From assembly GCA_022184915.1 (NCBI GenBank), contig JAGTJU010000004.1:480057-544056 (forward strand): DNA of 64,000 nucleotides, given 5' to 3'. Positions 56,772 to 64,000 of this stretch are shown here, piece after piece. The notes under the pieces are model-generated. The model saw only the letters and a program-made list of their open reading frames with translations. It was not told the DNA's origin and made no database searches. Position 1 is the first letter of the stretch; every line of letters starts with the position of its first letter. This DNA is from Myxococcales bacterium. GTDB taxonomy: Bacteria > Myxococcota_A > Polyangia > Fen-1088. A program made the translations under genes and the position numbers.

Positions 56772-58016
56772 ATGCCTTGGCCCCCGAAGCCCTCTGCGGG
56801 GCCCGACCCTTCGGAGGGAGCGCTTGCACCGGGGCGCCCCCTGGGGGTCTACGTGCACGTCCCGTTCTGCAGTGCCCGCTGCCCGTACTGTGATTTCGCC
56901 ATCGACGTGCGGCGGCAGATCCCTCACGAGAGGTACGCCGAGGCCGTCATCCGCGAACTCGAGGCCAAAGCTTCCTGGTTTCAGGCCGCAGACGCGGGCC
57001 CCCTGGTGTCGCTCTACTTCGGCGGGGGCACACCGGCGTTGTGGGCGCCCGAGGCCATCGCGCGTGTCGTGAAGGCCGTGGCGCGGGCGTTCGGGCTCTC
57101 CGACCAGGCAGTCCAGGCCCTGGAAGTCACCATCGAGGCCAACCCGGGCGAGATCGACGCTTCGGGCCTGGCCGCTTTGCGTCGTGCGGGGGCGAACCGC
57201 GTGTCTTTCGGGATCCAGGCCTTCGATGGCGAACTCCTGAATGCACTCGGACGGACCCACTCCGTGGCCCAAGCCCGAGAGGTGGTGGGCTTGGCGCGGC
57301 GTGCGGGCTTTGCCCGGGTGGCGTGCGATTTGATGTTCGGGGTGCCTCACCAAACTCCTGCGCTGTGGGCCGAGAGCCTGACCCAGATGGTGGCGCTCGG
57401 GCCCGATCACGTCTCCTGCTACGCCTTGACGGTCGAGCCTTTCACCCCGTTCGGGCACCGAGAAAAACGAGGAGAGCTGCGCCGTCCGGATGACGATCAG
57501 GTGGCCGACCTCTTCGAGCAAGCCCAGGAGGCGCTCGCGGGGGCCGGTTACCGCCACTACGAGGTCTCGAGCTACGCCCGCCCGGGGGCCGAAGCCGTGC
57601 ACAACACGCTTTACTGGACCCAGGGCGCCTATCTCGGCCTCGGCTGTGCGGCGGCGTCGTTCCGGCCTCTCGCGGCCGGAGGGGGATTCCGCTTCATCAA
57701 CCCGCGGGCCACGGAGACCTATCTGCGGGCCGCGGCGTCGATGAACGGCAGGGTGGCCCCTGCCAAGGGGGAGTGGCGACCGCCTGAAGCCCTGGAAGAA
57801 GAGGCCGTGTGGCTCGCCCTACGGACCGCCCAGGGGCTCGATCGGAGGCTGCACGCTCTGCGCTTCGGGAGTGATCCCCTGGAATCGCCCGCTCGGGCCC
57901 AGGTGGCGGCGGGCCTGGTCTCCGCCGGCTGGCTGACGGTGACCGACCTCGTGGTGGCGCCCACCGCCCGCGGGTTGATGTTCGCCGACGAACTGGCCAC
58001 CCGTCTTTGGGGGTAA
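56772..58016 (+). CDS. hemW: HemW-like radical SAM protein (haem chaperone)
   Basis: The 414-aa protein has the radical SAM motif HVPFCSARCPYCDF (CxxxCxxC, about 33-43). FGGGTPAL, GIQAFDGELLNALGR and ARVACDLMFGVPHQT follow (in parts), then the HNTLYW motif. HNxxYW and the absence of the extra Cys of true HemN mark it as HemW, a haem-binding chaperone and not the coproporphyrinogen dehydrogenase. ATG at 56772 was chosen; upstream frame overlaps the desulfurase. It precedes hrcA by 70 bases, as in many bacteria. Confidence 0.9.
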   Translation: MPWPPKPSAGPDPSEGALAPGRPLGVYVHVPFCSARCPYCDFAIDVRRQIPHERYAEAVIRELEAKASWFQAADAGPLVSLYFGGGTPALWAPEAIARVVKAVARAFGLSDQAVQALEVTIEANPGEIDASGLAALRRAGANRVSFGIQAFDGELLNALGRTHSVAQAREVVGLARRAGFARVACDLMFGVPHQTPALWAESLTQMVALGPDHVSCYALTVEPFTPFGHREKRGELRRPDDDQVADLFEQAQEALAGAGYRHYEVSSYARPGAEAVHNTLYWTQGAYLGLGCAAASFRPLAAGGGFRFINPRATETYLRAAASMNGRVAPAKGEWRPPEALEEEAVWLALRTAQGLDRRLHALRFGSDPLESPARAQVAAGLVSAGWLTVTDLVVAPTARGLMFADELATRLWG

Positions 58017-58086
58017 GCCCGCCCAGGGCGGACCGCCGCGCACGAGCCCTTGGCCATGACCTTGGTTTTGCAGTAAACCATGAGAT

Positions 58087-59109
58087 GTGAACGACTTGGG
58101 AAACCGTGCGAAGAAAGTGCTGCACGCGGTCGTCACCGAGTATCTTGGCTCGGGCGAGGCGGTCGGGTCCAAGACGATCACCCGCCGCTACAATTTCGAC
58201 GTATCGCCAGCCACGGTCCGCAGCGTCATGGGCGAACTCGAAGAGCTGGGCCTGCTTCGCCACCCTCACGCCTCGGCGGGCCGCGTGCCAACCGAACGAG
58301 GGCTTCGGTACTACGTGGACTCGCTCTTGAGGGTCCGTGGCCTCTCGGGCGCCGAAAAAGAAGGCATCCAGAATCACTTCGTGGGCGCCTCGGACGTGGG
58401 CGACGTGGTCGAGCGCGCCCGCGACGTGCTGAGGGAGATGTCTCATCTGACGGTCGTGGTGCAGGCGCCGCGCATCGACAGCGACACCATCAGCCACCTC
58501 GAGTTCGTCAAGCTCAGGGAGGACCAGCTTCTTGCGGTCATCGCCACGAGCGCGGGGAACGTGCAGAACAAGGCCGTGCAGATTGATTTTTCGCTTGAAT
58601 CGGGCGAGCTCGAGCGCATCAACAACTACCTGCGCGAGCTCGTCGCGGGCCGAACGCTGGCCGAGATCCGCGCCCGCGTGGCCGCCGAGCTGGAAGACGA
58701 GCGTACCCGCCACGACCAGGTCAAGGCGCGGGCGCTCGGTCTGGCGTCGGTGGCAGTGCCCGAGCATCACCGCGCGAGCCTCATCGTCGATGGGCAATCG
58801 AACATTCTCTCGGTGGCCGAGAGCGTCGACGGCGCGCGGACGCTGCTACGAGCCCTCGAGGAAAAAGAGTTCATCCTCAAGCTCCTGGACCGCACCTTAC
58901 AGGCGCCTGGCATCTGCGTGTTCATCGGGGCCGAGGCCAACCTTGCCGATCTCACGGATGTCTCCGTGGTCACGGCTCCTTATGGCGAAGAGAACCGGCC
59001 CGTGGGCACCATCGGCGTGATCGGCCCGAGCCGCATCAACTACGCGAAAGTGATTTCGCTGGTTGACTTCACCGCAGATGTGATTACGAAGGCCCTGCCG
59101 AAACTGTAG
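58087..59109 (+). CDS. hrcA: Heat-inducible transcription repressor HrcA
   Basis: The 340-aa repressor has the winged-helix start VLHAVVTEYLGSGEAVGSKTI, then LLRHPHASAGRVPTERGLRYYVD (in parts) and a C-terminal GTIGVIGPSRINYAKVISLVDF. It normally binds CIRCE (TTAGCACTC-N9-GAGTGCTAA); no such element is visible upstream of hrcA or grpE in this window. GTG at 58087 is the start. It is in the same direction as grpE-dnaK-dnaJ. Confidence 0.93.
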   Translation: MNDLGNRAKKVLHAVVTEYLGSGEAVGSKTITRRYNFDVSPATVRSVMGELEELGLLRHPHASAGRVPTERGLRYYVDSLLRVRGLSGAEKEGIQNHFVGASDVGDVVERARDVLREMSHLTVVVQAPRIDSDTISHLEFVKLREDQLLAVIATSAGNVQNKAVQIDFSLESGELERINNYLRELVAGRTLAEIRARVAAELEDERTRHDQVKARALGLASVAVPEHHRASLIVDGQSNILSVAESVDGARTLLRALEEKEFILKLLDRTLQAPGICVFIGAEANLADLTDVSVVTAPYGEENRPVGTIGVIGPSRINYAKVISLVDFTADVITKALPKL

Positions 59110-59270
59110 GCCCACTCCTGGGCGGACGGGCTCTGCTTGCTCGGGCACCCTGTGGCCGTGGGCAGGGGAGCTGTTCATAATCCAGGGCTTGGGTAAGATA
59201 GCCACTCGCGGGTGTCGCGGCCGGTGCCGTGCCCCCCAGAGCGCCACATGCGTGGCCACAAGGAACTTGG

Positions 59271-59876
59271 ATGACCGACAACGACACGATGCCCTCTTCT
59301 GAAGCCGAAACGTCCCCCGAACCCGAGTCCGCGCAGGGGGGTGAACCTCGAGAGGCGGCCGAGACGGCCCCGGCCTCACTCGAAGCCAGGTTGGCTCAGG
59401 CTGAACGCGAGCGGGACGATAACCGTGAGCGCATGCTGCGCATTGCGGCCGAATTCGAGAACTGGAAGAGGCGCGCCCGTCGCGACCAGGACGACGCCCA
59501 GTTCAAAGCCAAAGAGCAGGTGCTCAAGGACATTCTCGAAGTGGCAGACAACCTCGAGCGCGCCTTGTCTTCCATGGGAGAGTCCACTGACGCCAAAGCG
59601 GTGCGGGACGGTGTCAGTTTGGTGCTGCGGCTTTTTCAACAAAAGTTGGAACGGCACGAGGTCAGGCCGATCGAGGCCAAGGGCAAGCCCTTCGATCCCC
59701 GTGTGCACGAGGCCGTGGCCAGCGTGCCCTCGGCCGACGTGCCCGTGGGCGCCGTACTGGAAGAGTTGGTGAAAGGCTACAACCTGGGTGAGCGGCTGCT
59801 GCGTCCCGCCTCCGTGGTGGTGGCTCTGGCGCCGCCGGCTGCCACGCCGGCGAGCGGCTCCCAAGGGGACGCCTGA
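59271..59876 (+). CDS. grpE: GrpE nucleotide exchange factor
   Basis: The 201-aa protein has an acidic N-terminus, a long helix (about 45-105, [20 protein letters not shown]) and the beta domain with [30 protein letters not shown] (in parts). It exchanges ADP on DnaK. ATG at 59271 has AAGGAAC upstream. It ends 2 bases before dnaK. The 161-base gap after hrcA contains no CIRCE or clear promoter that I can place. Confidence 0.92.
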   Translation: MTDNDTMPSSEAETSPEPESAQGGEPREAAETAPASLEARLAQAERERDDNRERMLRIAAEFENWKRRARRDQDDAQFKAKEQVLKDILEVADNLERALSSMGESTDAKAVRDGVSLVLRLFQQKLERHEVRPIEAKGKPFDPRVHEAVASVPSADVPVGAVLEELVKGYNLGERLLRPASVVVALAPPAATPASGSQGDA

Positions 59877-59878
59877 GC

Positions 59879-61678
59879 TTGTCGCGGATCATCGGGATCG
59901 ACCTCGGCACCACGAACTCGTGTGTCGCGGTGATGGACGGGCTCGAGCCGCTCGTCATTCCCAACGCCGAGGGGGCACGCACAACCCCCTCCGTGGTGGG
60001 GTTCGTCGACGATCCAGAGCCCCTCGTTGGACAAATTGCCAAGCGGCAGGCGGTGACGAACCCCGAGCGTACCGTCTATGCCGTCAAGCGGCTCATGGGG
60101 CGCAAGCTCGACGATCCGAGCGTAGAGCGGCATGCATCGACCTGTGTATACCGGGTGACCGCATCCGACAACGGTGACGCCTGGGTGGAGGTGAACGCAA
60201 GGAAACATTCGCCCCCCGAGATCTCGGCGCTCGTACTGTCAAAGATGCGAAGGGTGGCCGAAGACTACCTGGGCGAGGAGGTCACCGACGCCGTGATCAC
60301 CGTGCCCGCGTACTTCGACGACAACCAGCGGCAAGCCACGAAGGATGCGGGCCGGATCGCGGGCCTTCAGGTCCTGCGGATCCTCAACGAGCCCACGGCG
60401 GCCGCGCTTGCCTACGGTCGCACGTCGCTCGAGCCCAACAAGAAGATCGCCGTGTACGACCTGGGAGGTGGCACCTTCGACATCTCCTTGCTTCATCTGC
60501 ACGAAGGGCTCTACCAGGTCAAGGCGACGAATGGTGACGGGTTCCTGGGTGGAGAGGACTTCGACACGCGCATCGTCGAGCACCTGCTCAAGCTCTTTGG
60601 CGACGAACACGGCATCGACCTCTCCCGAGACAGGATGGCGTTGCAGCGCTTGCGCGAAGCCGCCGAGCGCGCCAAACAAGAGCTATCGTCGGCCCTCGAA
60701 ACAGAGATCAATTTGCCCTTCATCGCGGCCGGCCACGACGGGCCCAAACACCTGATCACCACACTCACGCAGGGAAAGCTGGAGTCGCTCACCGAAGCCC
60801 TGATCGAGCGCACGTTCCCTCCGTGTCAGGCGGCGCTCAAGGACGCAGGTTGGAGCCTGTCGGATGTCGACGAAGTGATCTTGGTGGGTGGGCAAACCCG
60901 CATGCCGCGGGTGCAGGCGCGCGTGGCAGAGTTCTTCGGCCGAAAACCGTCCCGGGGTGTGAACCCCGATGAGGTGGTCGCCGTGGGGGCCGCGCTTCAG
61001 GGCGCCGTGCTCTCGGGTGACAAAGACGACGTCATCCTGCTCGACGTCACGCCCCTTTCCCTCGGCGTCGAAACCGCAGGGGGCGTGTTCACTCCGCTCA
61101 TCCCGCGCAACACCACGATTCCCCACCGCCGCGCTCAGATCTTCACCACGGCGGTCGACAACCAATCCTACGTCAACGTGCACGTCCTCCAAGGCGAACG
61201 CCACATGGCCAGCGATAACCGCAGTCTGGCCCACTTCCAGTTGGCCGGCATCCCTCCGGCACCTCGAGGGGCGCCCCAGATCGAGGTCTCTTTCGAGATC
61301 GACTCGAACGGCATCGTCGGCGTTTCGGCCAAAAACGTGGGCACGGGCAAGGAACAAAAGGTCATCGTACGGCCCACGAGCGGCCTGTCCGACGAGGACA
61401 TCCAGCGCATCGTGGCCGAGGCCGAGCAGAACCGCGACGCCGATCGCCGCAACAAGGACCTTGCCGACGTCCGCAACGCCGCCGAGACCCTGATTTACGG
61501 AACGGAAGCGGCGCTCCGTGAGTTCGGCGCCCAAATGGACGCGGCCGTGCGCGGGGACGTCGAGGCCAAGATCCGCGCTTGCCGCACCACGGTCGAGGCG
61601 AACGACCTCGGCGCTGCACGCGAGGCCCTGTCCGCGCTCGAACAGGCGGCCCAGCGGCTGTTCGAGGCGCTACAATAG
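59879..61678 (+). CDS. dnaK: DnaK-family Hsp70 chaperone, short C-terminus
   Basis: The 599-aa protein starts TTG at 59879 ([21 protein letters not shown]). It has the ATPase motifs [26 protein letters not shown], and the substrate-binding part [20 protein letters not shown] (in parts). It is ~40 residues shorter than E. coli DnaK, with the C-terminal tail cut and no EEVD-like or GGxP end. It is probably the housekeeping copy or a specialised paralogue of the operon; the paralogue view is inferred from length. Confidence 0.9.
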   Translation: MSRIIGIDLGTTNSCVAVMDGLEPLVIPNAEGARTTPSVVGFVDDPEPLVGQIAKRQAVTNPERTVYAVKRLMGRKLDDPSVERHASTCVYRVTASDNGDAWVEVNARKHSPPEISALVLSKMRRVAEDYLGEEVTDAVITVPAYFDDNQRQATKDAGRIAGLQVLRILNEPTAAALAYGRTSLEPNKKIAVYDLGGGTFDISLLHLHEGLYQVKATNGDGFLGGEDFDTRIVEHLLKLFGDEHGIDLSRDRMALQRLREAAERAKQELSSALETEINLPFIAAGHDGPKHLITTLTQGKLESLTEALIERTFPPCQAALKDAGWSLSDVDEVILVGGQTRMPRVQARVAEFFGRKPSRGVNPDEVVAVGAALQGAVLSGDKDDVILLDVTPLSLGVETAGGVFTPLIPRNTTIPHRRAQIFTTAVDNQSYVNVHVLQGERHMASDNRSLAHFQLAGIPPAPRGAPQIEVSFEIDSNGIVGVSAKNVGTGKEQKVIVRPTSGLSDEDIQRIVAEAEQNRDADRRNKDLADVRNAAETLIYGTEAALREFGAQMDAAVRGDVEAKIRACRTTVEANDLGAAREALSALEQAAQRLFEALQ

Positions 61679-61689
61679 CGCCTGCACGC

Positions 61690-62793
61690 ATGCCGGCCCC
61701 CGCCAGACGCGACTACTACGAGATTTTGCAGATCGAGCGCCACGCGTCCGACGTGGACGTCAAGGCCGCCTACCGCCGTTTGGCGCTTCGCTATCACCCT
61801 GACCGCAACCCGGGCGACGCACGCGCCGAGGAGGCGTTCAAGGAGATCTCGGAGGCGTACGCCGTGCTTTCGGACGCGGATCGCCGCGCCCGCTTCGATC
61901 GCTTTGGCCAGGCGGCACCCGATCTGCCGTTCGGACCCGGCGCCGATCTGTCGGCGGCCACGGACTTCTTCGAGGCGATCTTCGGAGATTTGTTCGGCCT
62001 CGATCGCAAAAAGAAGGCGGGCCAGGACCTGCGCTACACGCTCGAGCTTTCCTTCGAGGAGGCCGCGCTGGGGTGCACGAAGACCATTCGCTTCGAGGCT
62101 CCCGAGGATTGTCCGAGCTGTGCCGGCAGCGGGGCCGAAGGGGGCGCTGCTAACCTGGTGCGCTGTGGTGCGTGCGAAGGCCAGGGCGTGGTGCGACAGA
62201 AGGGTGTGCTGTTTTCCACGAAGCGTCCGTGCACGACCTGCGGGGGCGAGGGTGAGGTGCCGCGCACCAAGTGTCGTGCTTGTCTCGGGGCGGGCCTCAT
62301 CGAGCGTCCCCGGGCTTTCGAGGTGCGGGTGCCCCCGGGCACCAGCGACGGCAGCGCGCAGCGGTTGCCGGGGCAGGGCGCCCCGGGTCGCCGTGGGGGC
62401 GCATCTGGGGATTTGAACGTCCTCGTTCGGATCAAACCCCATCCGTTTCTTCGGGAAGAAGACGGAGTGGTGATTTGCGACGTGCCCGTCAGCCTGGCAG
62501 ACGCGGCCCTCGGCGCCGAGATCGATGTGCCCGTGCTCGATGGGGCCGTCCGTATGAAGGTCCCCCCGGCCACGCAGTCGGGCGCGGTGTTCCGCCTTCG
62601 GGGCCGTGGCATCGCCCGCGGGGGCGGGCCCGCAGGCGATCTCCACGTACGCCTGCAGGTGGAGACGCCCGTCAGCCTGACCGACGAGCAGCGCGAGGCG
62701 CTCGAGACGCTGCGCCGCACCTCGAGCCCGGCGCACGAGCCGCGCCGCCAGGCGTTCACCGAGGCCTTCCGCCAGCGTGAGGCCGGCCGTTGA
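61690..62793 (+). CDS. dnaJ: DnaJ co-chaperone
   Basis: The 367-aa protein has the J domain with HPD (RRDYYEILQIERHA, RYHPDRNPGD). It lacks a true Gly/Phe linker: only ~30 residues follow, with LFGLDRKKK. Four CxxCxGxG zinc-finger repeats follow (CPSCAGSG, CGACEGQG, CTTCGGEG, CRACLGAG), then the C-terminal beta domains. It lies 11 bases after dnaK. Its TGA overlaps the next start (TTGA). Confidence 0.9.
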   Translation: MPAPARRDYYEILQIERHASDVDVKAAYRRLALRYHPDRNPGDARAEEAFKEISEAYAVLSDADRRARFDRFGQAAPDLPFGPGADLSAATDFFEAIFGDLFGLDRKKKAGQDLRYTLELSFEEAALGCTKTIRFEAPEDCPSCAGSGAEGGAANLVRCGACEGQGVVRQKGVLFSTKRPCTTCGGEGEVPRTKCRACLGAGLIERPRAFEVRVPPGTSDGSAQRLPGQGAPGRRGGASGDLNVLVRIKPHPFLREEDGVVICDVPVSLADAALGAEIDVPVLDGAVRMKVPPATQSGAVFRLRGRGIARGGGPAGDLHVRLQVETPVSLTDEQREALETLRRTSSPAHEPRRQAFTEAFRQREAGR

Positions 62794-63854
62794 GCGCGTC
62801 CGTCCCCGTTTCCGCGAGGCCCACCGGGCTCGTCAATGGATTTTTGTTCCTGGCGACGGTGCTCACCACCACAGCCACCGGAGCTCTGCACGTCCACGCG
62901 GACGGACGGATCGCGCCCATCGCCGACGGCCTGCCGTTTTCGGTGCCTCTCCTCGCGATCCTGCTCTGTCACGAGTTTGGCCATTACTTCGCGGCCCGCC
63001 GTCACGGTGTGCCCGCCTCTCTGCCGTACTTCGTACCGTTGCCGCCTTGGTTCGGGTTTCTCGGCACCATGGGAGCCGTCATTCGCATGCCTGAATCTCC
63101 CGCGGATCGTCGCAAGCTCTTCGACATCGCGGTGGCAGGGCCCCTCGCGGGACTCGTGGTGGCGATTCCGGTGCTGATCTATGGCCTTTCGAAGTCGCCC
63201 GTGTTGCCCATGAGCCCCTTGGCGCTCCAGGAAGGCAACTCGTTGCTGTACCTCGGCCTCAAATACCTGCAGACGGGGCGGTGGCTTCCCGACGGTGTCT
63301 ACGACGTCCAATTGCATCCCACGGCCTTTGCGGGCTGGGCGGGTCTCTTGCTCACCATGCTGAACCTTTTGCCCTTCGGACAACTGGACGGGGGACATGC
63401 GATGGTGGCGCGCTTCGGAAACACGTACCCGGGCTTGTCAGTGCGACTCCACAAGCTGATGCTGGTGTTTGCCGTGGGCGCGTTTGCGTTCACCTACGTC
63501 GTGACGTCTCGGGCGATTGCGGCAGGCGGGATGCCCACGGACGGTCAGGGCACGCCGCTTCTCTCGCCAGGCGAACTGGCCTTGTCGGCAGGGATGTTCT
63601 GGGTGCTCTGGTTCGCCGTGGTGCGCCTGCTGCGGCGCTTGGGCGGAGGGGTCGAACACCCACCCGTGGAATCCGTGCCGCTCGGCCGTGTGCGCAAGGC
63701 GGTGTTCGTCCTGGTGAGCTTGCTGTTCGTGAGCATCTTCATGCCCATCCCCGTGCGGGTGTCCGTCGGCCCTCCGGTCGTCGGCCCGGGGCCTGCTTCG
63801 GCGAAGGTGCTCGGCTCGCAGGCGTCGCCACCGCCCACGTCCCCCAAGCCCTGA
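62790..63854 (+). CDS. Site-2 protease (M50) membrane metalloprotease
   Basis: The 354-aa integral protein has six or more hydrophobic segments. The zinc motif HEFGHYF (near residue 62) and the distal NLLPFGQLDGGH (about 198-209) are typical of M50. The middle segment MGAVIRMPESPADRRKLFDIAVAGPLAGLV has the conserved GP pair, shown in parts. It likely cleaves membrane-bound regulators. TTG at 62790 overlaps the dnaJ stop, so translation is linked to a chaperone operon. Confidence 0.85.
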   Translation: MSASVPVSARPTGLVNGFLFLATVLTTTATGALHVHADGRIAPIADGLPFSVPLLAILLCHEFGHYFAARRHGVPASLPYFVPLPPWFGFLGTMGAVIRMPESPADRRKLFDIAVAGPLAGLVVAIPVLIYGLSKSPVLPMSPLALQEGNSLLYLGLKYLQTGRWLPDGVYDVQLHPTAFAGWAGLLLTMLNLLPFGQLDGGHAMVARFGNTYPGLSVRLHKLMLVFAVGAFAFTYVVTSRAIAAGGMPTDGQGTPLLSPGELALSAGMFWVLWFAVVRLLRRLGGGVEHPPVESVPLGRVRKAVFVLVSLLFVSIFMPIPVRVSVGPPVVGPGPASAKVLGSQASPPPTSPKP

Positions 63855-63910
63855 GTGCCCTTGCGCCTCTCAAGACATGCGCGGTGTCTGTCGATGACGC
63901 CGACAGAGCC

Positions 63911-64000
63911 ATGGCAGAGGAAGCGCGCGCGTTGGCGCCCGACGAACGCTGCCCCAAGTGCAGCCACCGCAAGGCCAGCGCGTCCCAGGAAGCCTGCGCG
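63911..64000 (+). CDS. Start of a zinc-ribbon protein (partial)
   Basis: The frame is cut by the right edge after 30 codons. It reads MAEEARALAPDERCPKCSHRKA and then EACA, with CPKC as the first half of a zinc ribbon. A GTG at 63884 could be an earlier start. The rest is outside the window. Confidence 0.45.
   Translation, partial: MAEEARALAPDERCPKCSHRKASASQEACA

Noticed and set aside
58017-59270. CIRCE operator for HrcA
   Set aside because: No TTAGCACTC-N9-GAGTGCTAA or close version found upstream of hrcA or grpE.

Overview
The window is very GC-rich, densely coded DNA from a Gram-negative bacterium: lipoprotein signals, TonB and RND systems and outer-membrane proteins are all present. The gene content suits a myxobacterium-like member of the Myxococcota (former Deltaproteobacteria). 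It includes a glycine-rich repeat protein, a DUF3160 lipoprotein, caspase-like and PEGA proteins, an FHA-GGDEF protein and several ECF sigma factors. The taxonomic call is an inference from gene style only. I see no tRNA, rRNA, CRISPR array, insertion sequence or phage gene.

Region 1 (1-10 kb) looks like a zinc- or metal-limitation island. It holds a dihydroorotase paralogue of the kind often placed in Zur regulons, with a changed metal ligand (pyrC/pyrQ type), and an FAD/NAD(P) oxidoreductase. It also has a PepSY membrane protein, a TonB-dependent receptor, TonB, a ZigA-type COG0523 GTPase and DUF1826. Three promoter regions share a TGC(A/G)-type half-site pair spaced by 7 bases, a candidate common operator.

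Region 2 (10-16.8 kb) carries secreted proteins (a two-lobed beta-sandwich protein, a SAM methyltransferase with a lipoprotein-like N-terminus, a DUF3160 lipoprotein). It also has an ArsR-AHSA1 regulator pair, whose promoter can be read with a 14-bp palindrome in its spacer.

Region 3 (16.9-22.6 kb) is one operon: an ECF sigma factor fused to a zinc-finger anti-sigma-like tail, a thioredoxin, an RND adaptor and an RND pump. The pump gene carries a +1 frameshift in a G run.

Region 4 (22.6-34 kb) contains DUF4256, an enolase-superfamily protein and a 2OG-Fe(II) oxygenase. These are followed by a tightly overlapping ECF sigma / membrane anti-sigma-like / caspase-like / lipoprotein operon. An FKBP and a second tight three-gene operon follow. 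That operon encodes a stand-alone N-terminal module of RluA-type pseudouridine synthases, DUF455 and an ATP-grasp protein.

Region 5 (34-46 kb) holds YgiQ, FHA-GGDEF, a DsbD-N-like protein, RluD-like, PgeF and RlpA genes. It also has a MutH homologue, which is unexpected outside Gammaproteobacteria, plus TolC, a PQQ sugar dehydrogenase and an Ig-like lipoprotein.

Region 6 (46-64 kb) is mostly housekeeping. It runs from DnaE through PEGA, OmpA-like, PAP2 and DUF882 proteins to a sulfur-transfer set (LarE, ThiI, cysteine desulfurase). HemW and the heat-shock set hrcA-grpE-dnaK-dnaJ, followed by a site-2 protease, complete it. A zinc-ribbon gene is cut by the right edge.
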